This document shows, piece after piece, positions 8,545 through 17,193 of a stretch of DNA of 64,000 bases; position 1 is the stretch's first letter; each line of letters starts with the position of its first letter. The translations under genes and the position numbers were made by a program. This DNA is from Microtetraspora niveoalba (GTDB lineage Bacteria > Actinomycetota > Actinomycetes > Streptosporangiales > Streptosporangiaceae): the NCBI RefSeq assembly GCF_001570405.1, contig NZ_BBYM01000017.1, positions 124,001 to 188,000 of the forward strand, given 5' to 3'. The notes under the pieces are model-generated. The model saw only the letters and a program-made list of their open reading frames with translations. It ran no database searches and had not been told where the DNA came from.

Positions 8545-8560
8545 CATTTTCAGACAAATG
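8545..8560. promoter_or_regulatory. Dyad in the putA/pucR divergent region
   Basis: The imperfectly spaced dyad CATTT-TCAGAC-AAATG lies in the 65-bp gap between putA and the divergent regulator and touches the regulator's ATG at 8558. It may be an operator; only one copy is seen. Confidence 0.3.
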
Positions 8561-9652
8561 CACAATAATGACGCCATGCAGGAAATCGTCGATGAGATCG
8601 CGCGGTTGCTCGACGCGTCGGTGACGATCGAGGACCGTTCGTTCCACCTCCTCGCGTACGGCGCGCAGAGCGGCGACATCGACGCCGTCCGCCAGGAGTC
8701 GATCCTGCGCAGGAGGGCCAGCGACGAGGTCCGGGCCCATTTCGAGGCGTACGGCATCGCCACCTCGACCGTGCCGGTCCGCATCCCCGGCATCCCCGGC
8801 CTGCGCGGGATGCTCGACCGTGTGTGCGTGCCCCTGCGGCACGGCGGCGTGACCTACGGGTATCTGTGGCTCCTCGACTCCGGCGCGCTGACCGACGTCA
8901 GGCTCGCCGCCGTGGCGCCGCTCGTCGAGCGCGCCGCCGCCGTCCTCGCGCGGGAGGCCCGCACCGGCCGGGCGCGCCTGTGGGACTTCTTCTCCACCGA
9001 CCCCGCCGCCCGGGCCGCCGCCGCGCTGCAGGTCACCGGCCCCGTCGCCGCGATAGCCGTACGGACCGCGCCGGACCGGGCGGGGGCGCTGTGGCGGCTC
9101 CCGCGCGGCGTCCTCGCCGAGCCCGGCGACGGCCCCGAGCCCCTCACGGCCGTCCTCGCCCCCGCGTCGCAGGCGCCCGCCGTCGCCCGCACCCTCCAGA
9201 CCGCGTACGGCACGGCCGCCGGCGTCGGGGGAGCCCGCGAGGACTCCGGCGACGCCTGGGAGAGCTGGGCCGAGGCGGTGCTCGCGCTCCGGGTCGCCGA
9301 GCACGTGCGGGAGGCCGGGCCGGTCGCGGACTGGGCGGGCCTCGGTGTCTACCGGTTCCTGGCCCGGCTGCCCAGGAGCGAGATCGCCGAGCTGGCCGCC
9401 GAGTCGGCGTCCCTGGGCGACCTGGCGGGCACGGTCGAGACCTACCTCGACCGGGCCGGCCAGGTCCAGGAGACGGCGGCCGCGCTCGGCGTCCACCGGC
9501 AGACGCTGTACTACCGGCTGGGCCGCGCCGGGCAGCTCACCGGGCTCGACCTCGCCGACGGCCGGGACCGGCTGCTGCTCCACCTGTCGCTGAAGGCCGC
9601 CGCCCTCATCGGGGAGCCCGGTAGACACGCACCCAGTCGACGTACATCGTGA
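8558..9652 (+). CDS. PucR-family transcriptional regulator of proline catabolism
   Basis: A 364-aa protein with a sensory N-terminal half (about 1-130, PucR/GAF-like) and a C-terminal PucR helix-turn-helix (QETAAALGVHRQTLYYRLG, about 305-330). Such regulators commonly activate adjacent putA-pruA operons in actinobacteria; the divergent placement supports this role. ATG 8558 is used; an in-frame ATG at 8576 is possible. Its 3' end overlaps the convergent GH16 gene by 47 bp, so the last 15 codons are antisense to that gene's end. Confidence 0.85.
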   Translation: MHNNDAMQEIVDEIARLLDASVTIEDRSFHLLAYGAQSGDIDAVRQESILRRRASDEVRAHFEAYGIATSTVPVRIPGIPGLRGMLDRVCVPLRHGGVTYGYLWLLDSGALTDVRLAAVAPLVERAAAVLAREARTGRARLWDFFSTDPAARAAAALQVTGPVAAIAVRTAPDRAGALWRLPRGVLAEPGDGPEPLTAVLAPASQAPAVARTLQTAYGTAAGVGGAREDSGDAWESWAEAVLALRVAEHVREAGPVADWAGLGVYRFLARLPRSEIAELAAESASLGDLAGTVETYLDRAGQVQETAAALGVHRQTLYYRLGRAGQLTGLDLADGRDRLLLHLSLKAAALIGEPGRHAPSRRTS

Positions 9653-11207
9653 CCGTCGCCGGGGTGGACGCGTTCCGGCACAGGGCGCCGTCGCAGATCA
9701 CGTCGTTCTGGAGCGCCAGGCCCATCGTCCGGTTCCTCGGCACCAGCGGGCCGGTGTAGTTCCAGACCATCTTGCCGTCCAGCCAGAACGTCAGCCGGTC
9801 CGGCAGCCAGTCCACGGCGGCCGTGTGCCACTGGGTGAAGTCCGCGCGCATCGAGCCCGCCGCCCGCTGCCCGTCGCTCCCGTGGACGAAGACGCCGCTG
9901 AGCTGCCGGGGGATGTCGCCGACCTCGACGAAGTCGACCTCCGCGTAGTTGGAGGGGGTCACGTCCTCCGGCATCAGCAGCGCCACGGCCGAGTAGCCCG
10001 CGCCGGCCTCCGTGCGCAGCCGCACCTCCCACCGGCCGTACTGCTGGAGCAGGGTGCTCGCCACGCCGCCGGACAGGTCCTTGCCCCCGTAGATGCCGCC
10101 GGTCATGCGCAGCATCCCGCCGGCGACGCTCGTCGCCCGGGAGGTGCGGGGGTTGGTCCGGGCGTTCGGGGAGTCGTAGACGCCCCACTTGCTCTCGTCG
10201 ATCCGGGTCCCGTTGAAGTCCTCCACGAGGATCGGGGCCCCCCACTCGGGGCCCGTCGTGGACTGCCCGGCCCCGGTGCCCGTGACCCCGGTGCCCGTGA
10301 CCCCGGTGCCCGTGACCCCGGTGCCCGTGACCCCGGTGCCCGTGACCCCGGTGCCCGTTCCGGCCCCGGTCGCGGGATGGATCACGGAGGAGCTGTCGGA
10401 GCCGCCGAGGGGGAGCGGGGACCCGCCGGAGCCGCCGGACGCGCTGCCCGAGGATCCGTTCCCAGAGCCGGACACGCTGGCCGAGGATCCGTTCCCATCG
10501 CCGCCGGACGCGCCGTCCGAGGACCCGTTCCGGTACGTTCCGGGCACACCGTCCGCGTAGTCTCCGCTGGGCTCGTAGCCGTACGCGCCGTCGGCGTAGT
10601 CGTCTCCGTAGCCGGCACCGGCGCCGTCCGCGTAGCCATCGCCGTAGCCGTTCTCGTAGCGGTCCCGGTATCGGTTTCCGTGCCCATACGGGTTCCCGCC
10701 GTCCCGCCACGGGATCCGGCCATCGGGATGACCGAAGGCGCCCCATGCGTAACCCGTGCCGATGCCGCCGACTCCCGCACCGTCCACTCCGGGGGCGTAC
10801 GGGAAGGTGTGATCCGGGTAGATCATGACCCGGTCGTCCGGATAGGCGAAGGTGCCGTCCGGGTACGCGGGATCGGAAGCCGGCCGGGACGGGCCGCCCC
10901 ACGGGGCGGGCGCCGCGGGGGGAGCGGGCGGCAGCACCTTGGCGTCCCCGCGCTCCCGGACCGGTCCGCGGTCGACGGTCGCCGCGCGCGGTTCCCTCGG
11001 GGAGGTCGTCCGGGGCGCGCCGGGAACCGGGTCCCCCTTCGTCTCGCGGGCGGCCGCGGAGGAGGGGGCGGCCGGAGATGTGGGCACTTCGGTGGCGGAT
11101 TCGCCGGCGGCGGTCAGGACCGACGCGGGTTCCGCGCTCGCGCAGGCGGTGGCGGCGGCGATCACCATCGCCGCCGCCACGGCTAAGCCAGGTCCGTGAA
11201 GTGACAT
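9606..11207 (-). CDS. Secreted GH16-family glycoside hydrolase (probable lipoprotein) with low-complexity linker
   Basis: 533 aa. The N-terminus has a signal sequence ending in a lipobox-like ATAC (Cys about 22). Residues about 30-300 are low complexity: Pro/Ala-rich, then Tyr/Gly/Asp-rich (GYGDGYADG), Ser/Gly-rich, and a (GVTGT)n array. The GH16 jelly roll occupies about 310-533 with the catalytic ExDxxE motif as EVDFVE and the WLPDRLTFWLDG strand pair. GH16 enzymes cut beta-1,3/1,4 glucans, galactans or related polymers; the substrate is not identifiable. The long flexible stalk would hold the domain away from the membrane. GT4 lies upstream on the same strand. Confidence 0.88.
   Translation of the reverse strand: MSLHGPGLAVAAAMVIAAATACASAEPASVLTAAGESATEVPTSPAAPSSAAARETKGDPVPGAPRTTSPREPRAATVDRGPVRERGDAKVLPPAPPAAPAPWGGPSRPASDPAYPDGTFAYPDDRVMIYPDHTFPYAPGVDGAGVGGIGTGYAWGAFGHPDGRIPWRDGGNPYGHGNRYRDRYENGYGDGYADGAGAGYGDDYADGAYGYEPSGDYADGVPGTYRNGSSDGASGGDGNGSSASVSGSGNGSSGSASGGSGGSPLPLGGSDSSSVIHPATGAGTGTGVTGTGVTGTGVTGTGVTGTGVTGTGAGQSTTGPEWGAPILVEDFNGTRIDESKWGVYDSPNARTNPRTSRATSVAGGMLRMTGGIYGGKDLSGGVASTLLQQYGRWEVRLRTEAGAGYSAVALLMPEDVTPSNYAEVDFVEVGDIPRQLSGVFVHGSDGQRAAGSMRADFTQWHTAAVDWLPDRLTFWLDGKMVWNYTGPLVPRNRTMGLALQNDVICDGALCRNASTPATVTMYVDWVRVYRAPR
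10271..10358. repeat. 15-bp minisatellite coding GVTGT repeats
   Basis: Five perfect tandem copies of GGTGCCCGTGACCCC begin at 10275 and are flanked by degenerate half copies. They encode the GVTGT stalk of the GH16 lipoprotein on the opposite strand. The unit is a multiple of three, so copy-number change would alter stalk length without a frameshift. Confidence 0.85.
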
Positions 11208-11373
11208 GAACGCATCAAAGCACCGATCTCACTTCAATTACAGGAACATGCCGTTTGGGCATCCGGCCCCCGGGGAATCCCCGGCCGCCGCACCCTGAGG
11301 GGCCGTACGGGCCGAGTGCCCCGGACCGCCATGAGGCGCGGAGCGCTCGGCGGGGGCCCCGCATCACCGGGGT

Positions 11374-11452
11374 GGCGCGGCGGGGGCCGGGCGATCGGAG
11401 AGGCTCTCCGGGGCGGCGCGGCGTGGGCCGGGTGACCTGAGAGGCTCTCCGG
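11374..11452. repeat. Tandem 38-bp repeat between GT4 and GH16 genes
   Basis: Two copies (11374-11411 and 11415-11452, about 87% identical), each ending in the small palindrome GAGAGGCTCTCCGG. They lie just downstream of the glycosyltransferase stop and upstream of the GH16 gene. The 262-bp gap 11208-11469 holds no gene. The repeat may be a duplicated terminator. Confidence 0.6.
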
Positions 11453-11469
11453 AACGTGTCCGGCCGGGA

Positions 11470-12555
11470 TCAGGCGCAGGTGCGCTCGTAGACACGGAGC
11501 AGCTCCATGCTGATCCGCTCCAGCGAGTAGCGGGACCGGGCGCGGTCGGCCGCCGCGTAGCCCATGGCCGTACGCAGGGTGACGTCGCCGAGCAACTCGC
11601 GGATCCGGAGCGCGGTCTCGGCGGGACGGCCCGGCCGGGTGAGGAAGCCGGTGACCCCGTCCACGACGGAGTCGAGGTGCGCGCCGACGGCGGACGCGAC
11701 GACCGGGATGCCGCAGGCCATCGCCTCCAGCGCGGCGAGGCCGGTGGGCACGGTCGGGGCGAGGGAGAGCACCAGGTCGGCGCTGCGCATCAGCTTCGGC
11801 ATGGCGGTGTGCGGGACCGGGCCGAGCAGGTCCACGCGGTCGGCGACCCCGTGCTCCCTGGCGATCGCCCGCAGCCGCTCGATGCTCAGGTCGTCGCCCC
11901 CGGCGACCACGAGCTCGGTGTCGGGGATCGCCGCCAGCGCGCCGATCGCGGTCGCCGCGCCGCTCCCGGCGATCTCGCCGGGGTCGGTGCCCAGCCCGAC
12001 GTGGAGGAGACGCGGCCGGTCGCCGCGCGGGAACGACGGCCCCTGGCGGCGGAACCGCTCGACGTCGATCCCGCTGGGGACGACGGAGATGTTGCGGCGG
12101 GGCACGCCCATCCGGATCAGCTCGGACTCCTCGTCCGCGCAGGTCGCGATGACGGCGCGGGCCTGGCGGCCGATCGCGCACTCCAGCCGCCGGACCGGCG
12201 TCTGCCCCCCGTGGAACTGCCCGTGGAACGTCTGGGTGACCGGTACGCCGAGCCCCTCGGAGCCCGCGATCGCGGCGAGGCCGCCCGCCCACGAGTGCGC
12301 GTGGATGATGTCGGGCCGCTCCTCGCGCCAGCGGCGCATGAGGCCCGCGCTGAAGTCGGGAAGGTAGGGAAGCAGGTCGCTCTCGGACAGCTCCACGTCC
12401 GGGCCCGCCGCCACCTGCTCCATGGCGACGCCTTTGGACGGCTGGCCGGCGGCGGAGCGCGTGTACACCGTCACCCGATGGCCGCGGGCGAGTTCACGGG
12501 CGATGGCGGGAGTGTCGGACGTCAGGGCCTGCGCGGAAACAATGGCGATATTCAT
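11470..12555 (-). CDS. Glycosyltransferase family 4
   Basis: The start at ATG 12555 follows GAGGTGTGCC and gives MNIAIVSAQALTSDTPAIA; the frame to 12612 adds a non-coding leader. The 361-aa protein is a GT-B enzyme: IIHAHSWAGGLAA in the acceptor domain, the donor-site region HVGLGTDPGEIAG and LEAMACGIPVVAS near the C-terminus. It would transfer a sugar from a nucleotide donor to a cytosolic acceptor. No companion polysaccharide genes are present, apart from the GH16 gene downstream. The acceptor is unknown. Confidence 0.9.
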   Translation of the reverse strand: MNIAIVSAQALTSDTPAIARELARGHRVTVYTRSAAGQPSKGVAMEQVAAGPDVELSESDLLPYLPDFSAGLMRRWREERPDIIHAHSWAGGLAAIAGSEGLGVPVTQTFHGQFHGGQTPVRRLECAIGRQARAVIATCADEESELIRMGVPRRNISVVPSGIDVERFRRQGPSFPRGDRPRLLHVGLGTDPGEIAGSGAATAIGALAAIPDTELVVAGGDDLSIERLRAIAREHGVADRVDLLGPVPHTAMPKLMRSADLVLSLAPTVPTGLAALEAMACGIPVVASAVGAHLDSVVDGVTGFLTRPGRPAETALRIRELLGDVTLRTAMGYAAADRARSRYSLERISMELLRVYERTCA

Positions 12556-12830
12556 GGCACACCTCAAGCTAGAGAGCTTGGAAAAAGGGTGTGCCTGCGT
12601 CTTAGGCACCAACTACTCCGCAGAGTTTACCGCGCTCCAACTCGCGCTAAACCCCTGAATCGGTGGAAATCACACACAGTCGCTCTTCGTCCGGACATGA
12701 TGGTTCCGCCGCTCCCAGGAGAGTCGGCCCGCCAGGGGGTGCGGGCCGCTCCCACGGCGCTTCGTCCTCCCCGGCCGGTCGCTGAGCAGGGCGAACGGGA
12801 CCCGCCGCGACCGCCGGAGATCTACGGACG

Positions 12831-14642
12831 TCAGCGGGATCGGCGCAGGGTGAGCACGGTCATCTCGTCGAGGACACGATCTCCGGAGAACTCCCGGTGG
12901 TCCTCCTCGATCGCCTTCACCACGGTGCCCGGAGGCTGGCCGGCGCACCGCGCCAGGACCTCCGTGAGGCGGCCCTCGCCGTAGCTCGCGCCGTCCGGGC
13001 CCCGGGAGCCCACCAGGCCGTCGGAGTAGAGCAGGAGCGTCTCACCGGCCGTCATGGTCAGCTCCTCGGCGGCGGGGACGGCGCCCTCCTCGAACCCGAG
13101 CGGGACGCCGCCGCCCTCGGCGAAGCGCACCCCGCCGTCCGGGAGGAGCAGGGCGGCCGGGTGGTGCCCGGCCGAGGCGAGCCGGACCCGCCGCCCCCGT
13201 ACGAAACCCGCCGCCGCCATGACGAACAGGCCGGTGTTCTGCGCGACCAGGGCGTCGTTGACCTTGCGCAGGGCCTCGGCGGGGTCGTCCTCGCCTACGC
13301 TGACCACGCGCAGCCCGCCGCGCACCAAAGCGGTGACCGACGCGGCCTCCTCGCCCCGGCCGGCCGCGCTGCCGATCACGAACCCCCAGCCGTCCCTGAC
13401 CGGGAACACGTCGTAGAACTCGCCGCCGATCGCGCGCGGCTCCGACCCGGGGTGGTACGCCGCCGCCGTCTCGAAGCCGGGGATGTCCGGGAGCGTACGC
13501 GGGAGCACGCCGGTCTGGAGCGTCTCGGCCGCCTGGGACCGGCGCTGGAAGCCGCGCTGCGCCCGCATCGCCAGGCCGAGCTGGGCTCCGGCCTCCTCCA
13601 GCAGGCCGAGGTCCGCGAGCCCGAACGGCGGGCGGTCGCGCAGCCGTACCAGCGTGAGGACGCCGACGAGCTCCTGGCCGGCCTCGATCGGCACGGAGAG
13701 CAGCGACCCCGCCCGCATGCCGTCGAGGACGCCGGGGCCGAGGAGCCCGTCGTCGGCCAGCATCTCGTGCACCGTCCCGCTCCGGGTCTCCAGGACCTGG
13801 CCCACGACCGGCGCGCTCGCCGGGTCCATCCCCTCGACGGCGCGCTGCAGGCGGGTCGCCGGCTCGCTGGCTGGCGGGACCACGGCCGCCCGGTGCAGGG
13901 CCCCGTCCCGGAAGACGTCCGCGACCACCCAGTCCGCGGTCTCGGCGGCGAGCAGCCGCGCCGCGCGGATGAGGGCCACCGGCTCGCGCAGGCTCTCCTC
14001 GTCGAGCAGCAGCCGGGTGAGCCGGGCGAGCAGGTCGTGCCGCCGCGCGGCGGCCATGGTCGCGGAGTCGTCGGGGACCGGGGCCCCCGCGGCGGGCGCC
14101 TCCGGGAGCCGCACGTCGGTGGGCAGCACGACCGCCGCGATCATCTCGCGGGGTTCGCCCGGCATCCGCAGCCTGCTGAGCACGAGCCGCACGGTGTGCG
14201 TGCGGCCCTGGTGGGCCAGCCGGGTCTCGAAGGTCGCGCTCTCGTCGCCGTGCAACACGGCGGTCAGGTGGGACCGGAAGGCGGCGCGGCAGGAGACGTC
14301 CACCAGCAGCGGGAACGGCCGCCCGAGCAGATAACCCGCGGGGCTGCCGAGCAGCCGGGCGGTCTCGTTGTTGATCCGCCGCACCACGGCGCCGGTGTCC
14401 ATGACGACCACCGGGACGGGAAGCGCGCGGAAGATCTGGCGCAGCAGCTTCTGCTCGCGCTGGTTGCCACCCTCCCTGCGCCTGCGGCTCCTCCCGAGCT
14501 CCGCGAGCGCCGACCGGAGCAGCTCCTCCGCCGCCTCCAGCTCGTCGAGCGCGGCACCGGGCGCGGACGTTTCGCGGAGCGCGGCGATGCGGGCGGCCAG
14601 CCCGCTCAGCTCACGTTCCAGCTCGGGTAGGTTGGTCAACAT
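12831..14642 (-). CDS. SpoIIE/PP2C-type phosphatase-like regulator with PAS and GAF domains
   Basis: 603 aa: N-terminal helical segment (1-60), PAS (about 65-175), GAF (about 200-375) and a PP2C-like SpoIIE domain (about 390-600). Family members dephosphorylate STAS anti-anti-sigma factors and so release a sigma factor. Two metal-ligand motifs depart from the family pattern: GGEFYD (E408) replaces GGDxYD, and IGSAAGRG (S425) replaces GDVSGxG. YSDG (D541) and DEMT (D592) keep their aspartates. It may be weak, inactive or use an altered metal site. It lies beside GAF-ANTAR, STAS, sigma and kinase genes, its expected partners. Start ATG 14642 follows GAGAGAGGGGG. Confidence 0.88.
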   Translation of the reverse strand: MLTNLPELERELSGLAARIAALRETSAPGAALDELEAAEELLRSALAELGRSRRRREGGNQREQKLLRQIFRALPVPVVVMDTGAVVRRINNETARLLGSPAGYLLGRPFPLLVDVSCRAAFRSHLTAVLHGDESATFETRLAHQGRTHTVRLVLSRLRMPGEPREMIAAVVLPTDVRLPEAPAAGAPVPDDSATMAAARRHDLLARLTRLLLDEESLREPVALIRAARLLAAETADWVVADVFRDGALHRAAVVPPASEPATRLQRAVEGMDPASAPVVGQVLETRSGTVHEMLADDGLLGPGVLDGMRAGSLLSVPIEAGQELVGVLTLVRLRDRPPFGLADLGLLEEAGAQLGLAMRAQRGFQRRSQAAETLQTGVLPRTLPDIPGFETAAAYHPGSEPRAIGGEFYDVFPVRDGWGFVIGSAAGRGEEAASVTALVRGGLRVVSVGEDDPAEALRKVNDALVAQNTGLFVMAAAGFVRGRRVRLASAGHHPAALLLPDGGVRFAEGGGVPLGFEEGAVPAAEELTMTAGETLLLYSDGLVGSRGPDGASYGEGRLTEVLARCAGQPPGTVVKAIEEDHREFSGDRVLDEMTVLTLRRSR

Positions 14643-14721
14643 TTGCCCCCTCTCTCGTTCGAAGGTACGTCACCGGATTCCGCGAATCGACGGGGTCCGT
14701 ATTAAGGCAGAAAGTAGGGGA

Positions 14722-15447
14722 ATGACGGTTCCTGTCATGGAAACCACGCCGAGCCTCGCCCGCGACCTCGCCGCTCTGGGCAGAGTCGCCGAGGGCGTGT
14801 CGTACGAGAGCGTGCTGCGCGGTGTCACCGAGGCGGTGGCGCGCGGCGTGCCCGGATGCGCGGCGGGCACCGCCGAGCTGTGGCAGGAGGGGAGGGTGCT
14901 GCTCGCCGCCTCCCACAGCGAGCTCATCGCCCTCACCGACCAGGAGCGGGACCTGCGCGAGGGGCCGTCGAGGGAGGCGCTCGCGTCCGGGAGGCCGGTC
15001 GTGATCGCCGACGTGATGCGGGACGCGCGCTGGCCCCGCTACGCCGCGACCGCCGTGCGGCTCGGCGTCCGCTCGGTGCTGGCGCTGCCGATCGAGGTGG
15101 ACCGCGCCGTGGTCGTCATCGGCCTGTACGCGGTGCGGCCCGGCGCCTTCGCCGGCGGCAGCCCCCTGATGACCATGCTCGCCGAGCAGGTCACCGTGGT
15201 GCTGTCCAACATCTGGGAGTACGACGACGTGGTCACGGGGGCCGCCCAGATGCAGGAGGCCCTGGCCGGCCGTTCGGTGATCGACCAGGCCAAGGGCATC
15301 ATCATGTCGGCGAGCGGCTGCTCGGCCGAGGCCGCGTTCGACGAGCTGCGGCGGGTGTCGCAGCACCATCAGGTCAAGGTCGCCGACCTGGCCAGGCTGC
15401 TGGTCACCGAGCACCAGAACAAGCACGGCGGCAAGAGCGCGGATTGA
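14722..15447 (+). CDS. GAF-ANTAR domain RNA-binding antiterminator
   Basis: 241 aa: GAF domain (about 20-165) and ANTAR three-helix domain (about 175-230, SVIDQAKGIIMSASGCSAEAAFDELRRVS). ANTAR proteins bind paired hairpins in nascent RNA and prevent termination, with the GAF domain as sensor. Start ATG 14722 follows AAAGTAGGGG; the open frame upstream to 14368 is antisense to the phosphatase. It is divergent from the SpoIIE-like gene (79 bp) and converges on the STAS gene with one base between stops. The target transcript is unknown. Confidence 0.9.
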   Translation: MTVPVMETTPSLARDLAALGRVAEGVSYESVLRGVTEAVARGVPGCAAGTAELWQEGRVLLAASHSELIALTDQERDLREGPSREALASGRPVVIADVMRDARWPRYAATAVRLGVRSVLALPIEVDRAVVVIGLYAVRPGAFAGGSPLMTMLAEQVTVVLSNIWEYDDVVTGAAQMQEALAGRSVIDQAKGIIMSASGCSAEAAFDELRRVSQHHQVKVADLARLLVTEHQNKHGGKSAD

Positions 15448-15448
15448 G

Positions 15449-15835
15449 CTACCCGAGCCGCTCCCCGTCGGCGCCGAACGCAGCCAGCGCCTCGTCCAGC
15501 GTGTCGTACATCGGCAGCCTCTGGGAGAGGCCGGTCACCCACATCACCTTGGAGCTGGGGTACTGCACGCCCACGAGGGCGAAGTCGGCGCCGGCCCCGG
15601 TCGCGCGCTGCCAGTGGTGGACGATGAGCCCGAGCGCCCGCGAGTCCATGAACGTGACCCCGGCCAGGTCGAGGACCATGCCCGGCCCCTGATCGTCGGC
15701 GGCGGAGTCCAGATAGCCGGAGAACTCCTCCCTCGTCGTCGCGTCGAGCATCCCGGTGACGTGGATCACAACGACGCCGCCCGCCGGCGTGGCGTGCGCC
15801 GTGGAGTGCAGGGACAACGTCCCGGGGTTCGGCAC
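15449..15835 (-). CDS. STAS-domain anti-anti-sigma factor
   Basis: 128 aa, a single STAS domain. The phosphorylatable serine lies in TFMDSRALG (S65), the usual site used by RsbW kinases and SpoIIE-type phosphatases. When dephosphorylated it should bind the RsbW-like kinase and free the sigma factor. Start ATG 15835 is preceded by GAGGCGCG. It is divergent from the sigma factor across 375 bp and convergent with the ANTAR gene. Confidence 0.92.
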   Translation of the reverse strand: MPNPGTLSLHSTAHATPAGGVVVIHVTGMLDATTREEFSGYLDSAADDQGPGMVLDLAGVTFMDSRALGLIVHHWQRATGAGADFALVGVQYPSSKVMWVTGLSQRLPMYDTLDEALAAFGADGERLG

Positions 15836-16210
15836 CTCGCGCCTCCTAAGTCGTGCCTCGAAAGTCCTGTTCCGCCGCGCGCGACCCGGATGGCCGGTCG
15901 TCGCGGTGTCGTCGCCGCAGCCTCCCGGGCTACGGGTTCCCTCTCCGCCTCGCGGCGCGTACGTCCGAATCCACGCTCACGACGGGCAGCACTTTCCCGA
16001 CACTCCCTCGACGAACGGAGGCCCCGCCGCGCGAGGCCTGTCCGGCAACTTTACTGGCGCTCAGGGGGTGGTGATACTTCGGACTTTGGGGGAATATCGG
16101 AGGAGAGGTCCAGCAGAGGGCCCTGTCTCGATGTTGTAGCGAGGCGCGCCGTCTGCGTGGGCTGGTCCCGGCTCGGCGTCGCTCGCGATGCGAGTACGAG
16201 GAGATTCCAG
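15836..16210. other. 375-bp divergent intergenic region, STAS / sigma factor
   Basis: No gene seen on either strand. It must hold promoters for both genes. I found no convincing SigB-type pair (GNNT-N14-16-GGGTAY) and no large dyad. Confidence 0.5.
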
Positions 16211-17080
16211 ATGGCTGCCGAGGCTCGAGTAGCGACCATCCCCCAGCAGACCGGACCGGCGGGCGGACGCAAGGGAACGCCGCCGTCCCGGGCGAAGCAC
16301 GCCCACTCCGCGGAACGGCCGATCGACCAGGACCGGCCGACGGCCGAGGAGCTCCTCGCCGAACTGGCCCGCGAGGACCTGTCCCAGGAGCGGCGCGAAC
16401 GCCTCCGCGAGATGGTCGTCGAGATGCACCTGCCCATGGCGCGGGACGTCGCACGTAGATACCTGCACCGCGGAGAGCCGCTGGAGGACCTCCTCCAGGC
16501 GGCCTACGTCGGGCTCATGAAAGCGCTCAACGGGTACGACCCGACCCTCGGGCACGGTTTCCGCGGCTATGCCATGGTGACCATGACCGGCGAGGTGAAA
16601 CGGCACTTCCGCGACCGCACCTGGGCCGTCCGCGTCCCCCGGCTCTACCAGGAGCGCCGCTCCGAGCTGAACCGGCTCGTGGCGGACATGACCCAGGAGC
16701 TCGGCCGGTTCCCGACGGTCGCCGAGCTCGCCACCAAGATGCGCATCTCGGAGGAGGACATGCTCCTCACGATGGACGCCTCCGCCGCGTACAGCACGCT
16801 GTCCCTGGACGCGCCGCTGGGCGCGGACGACGACGCGGCCGCGCTGGGGGACGTGCTCCCGGAGGAGGACGACGCGCTGGCGACGCTGGTCGACCGTGAG
16901 GCGGTCAAGCCGCTGATCGACGAGCTGCCCGAGCGGGAGAAGAACATCCTGCTGCTCAGGTTCTACGGCAACCTGACCCAGGCCGAGATCGCGGCCGAGT
17001 TCCACATATCCCAGATGCACGTCTCGCGGATCCTGCGGAAGGTGCTCGACCAGCTCCGGTCGGAACTCGTCGCGGGATGA
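16211..17080 (+). CDS. RNA polymerase sigma factor, SigB/SigF/SigG subfamily
   Basis: Start ATG 16211 follows CGAGGAGATTCC; the frame is open far upstream but non-coding. 289 aa with regions 2 (RDVARRYLHRGEPLEDLLQAAYVGLMKAL), 3 (LGRFPTVAELATKMRISEEDM) and 4 (LPEREKNILLLRFYGNLTQAEIAAEFHISQMHVSRIL). Lack of region 1.1 and the LHRGEPLEDL motif place it in the SigB/F group of actinobacterial stress and differentiation sigma factors. The RsbW-like kinase follows directly and the STAS antagonist is divergent, so control is by partner switching. Confidence 0.93.
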   Translation: MAAEARVATIPQQTGPAGGRKGTPPSRAKHAHSAERPIDQDRPTAEELLAELAREDLSQERRERLREMVVEMHLPMARDVARRYLHRGEPLEDLLQAAYVGLMKALNGYDPTLGHGFRGYAMVTMTGEVKRHFRDRTWAVRVPRLYQERRSELNRLVADMTQELGRFPTVAELATKMRISEEDMLLTMDASAAYSTLSLDAPLGADDDAAALGDVLPEEDDALATLVDREAVKPLIDELPEREKNILLLRFYGNLTQAEIAAEFHISQMHVSRILRKVLDQLRSELVAG

Positions 17081-17126
17081 CGGGCCCCTGCCCGGGGGAC
17101 GGTGGCGTCGGGGCGCCGCCGTTCCG

Positions 17127-17132
17127 GGGTAT
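17127..17132 (+). promoter_or_regulatory. SigB-type -10 element upstream of the kinase gene
   Basis: GGGTAT inside TTCCGGGGTATG matches the actinobacterial SigB/SigF -10 consensus, 62 bp before the GTG at 17194. A clean GNNT box is not seen at 14-16 bp spacing. If real, the sigma factor would drive its own kinase. Confidence 0.3.
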
Positions 17133-17193
17133 GTTCGACATCCGGCATCTTGCGGCCGACGATTCGGAAATGTCCTGTGGGAGGCGTTACCCG

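Noticed and set aside
10271-10358. Tandem repeats considered as a CRISPR array
   Set aside because: Contiguous 15-bp units without spacers, inside a coding frame.
10189-10560. Open frame with PVTPVPVTPV repeats opposite the GH16 stalk
   Set aside because: Only the antisense reading of the GVTGT minisatellite; no start context or RBS.
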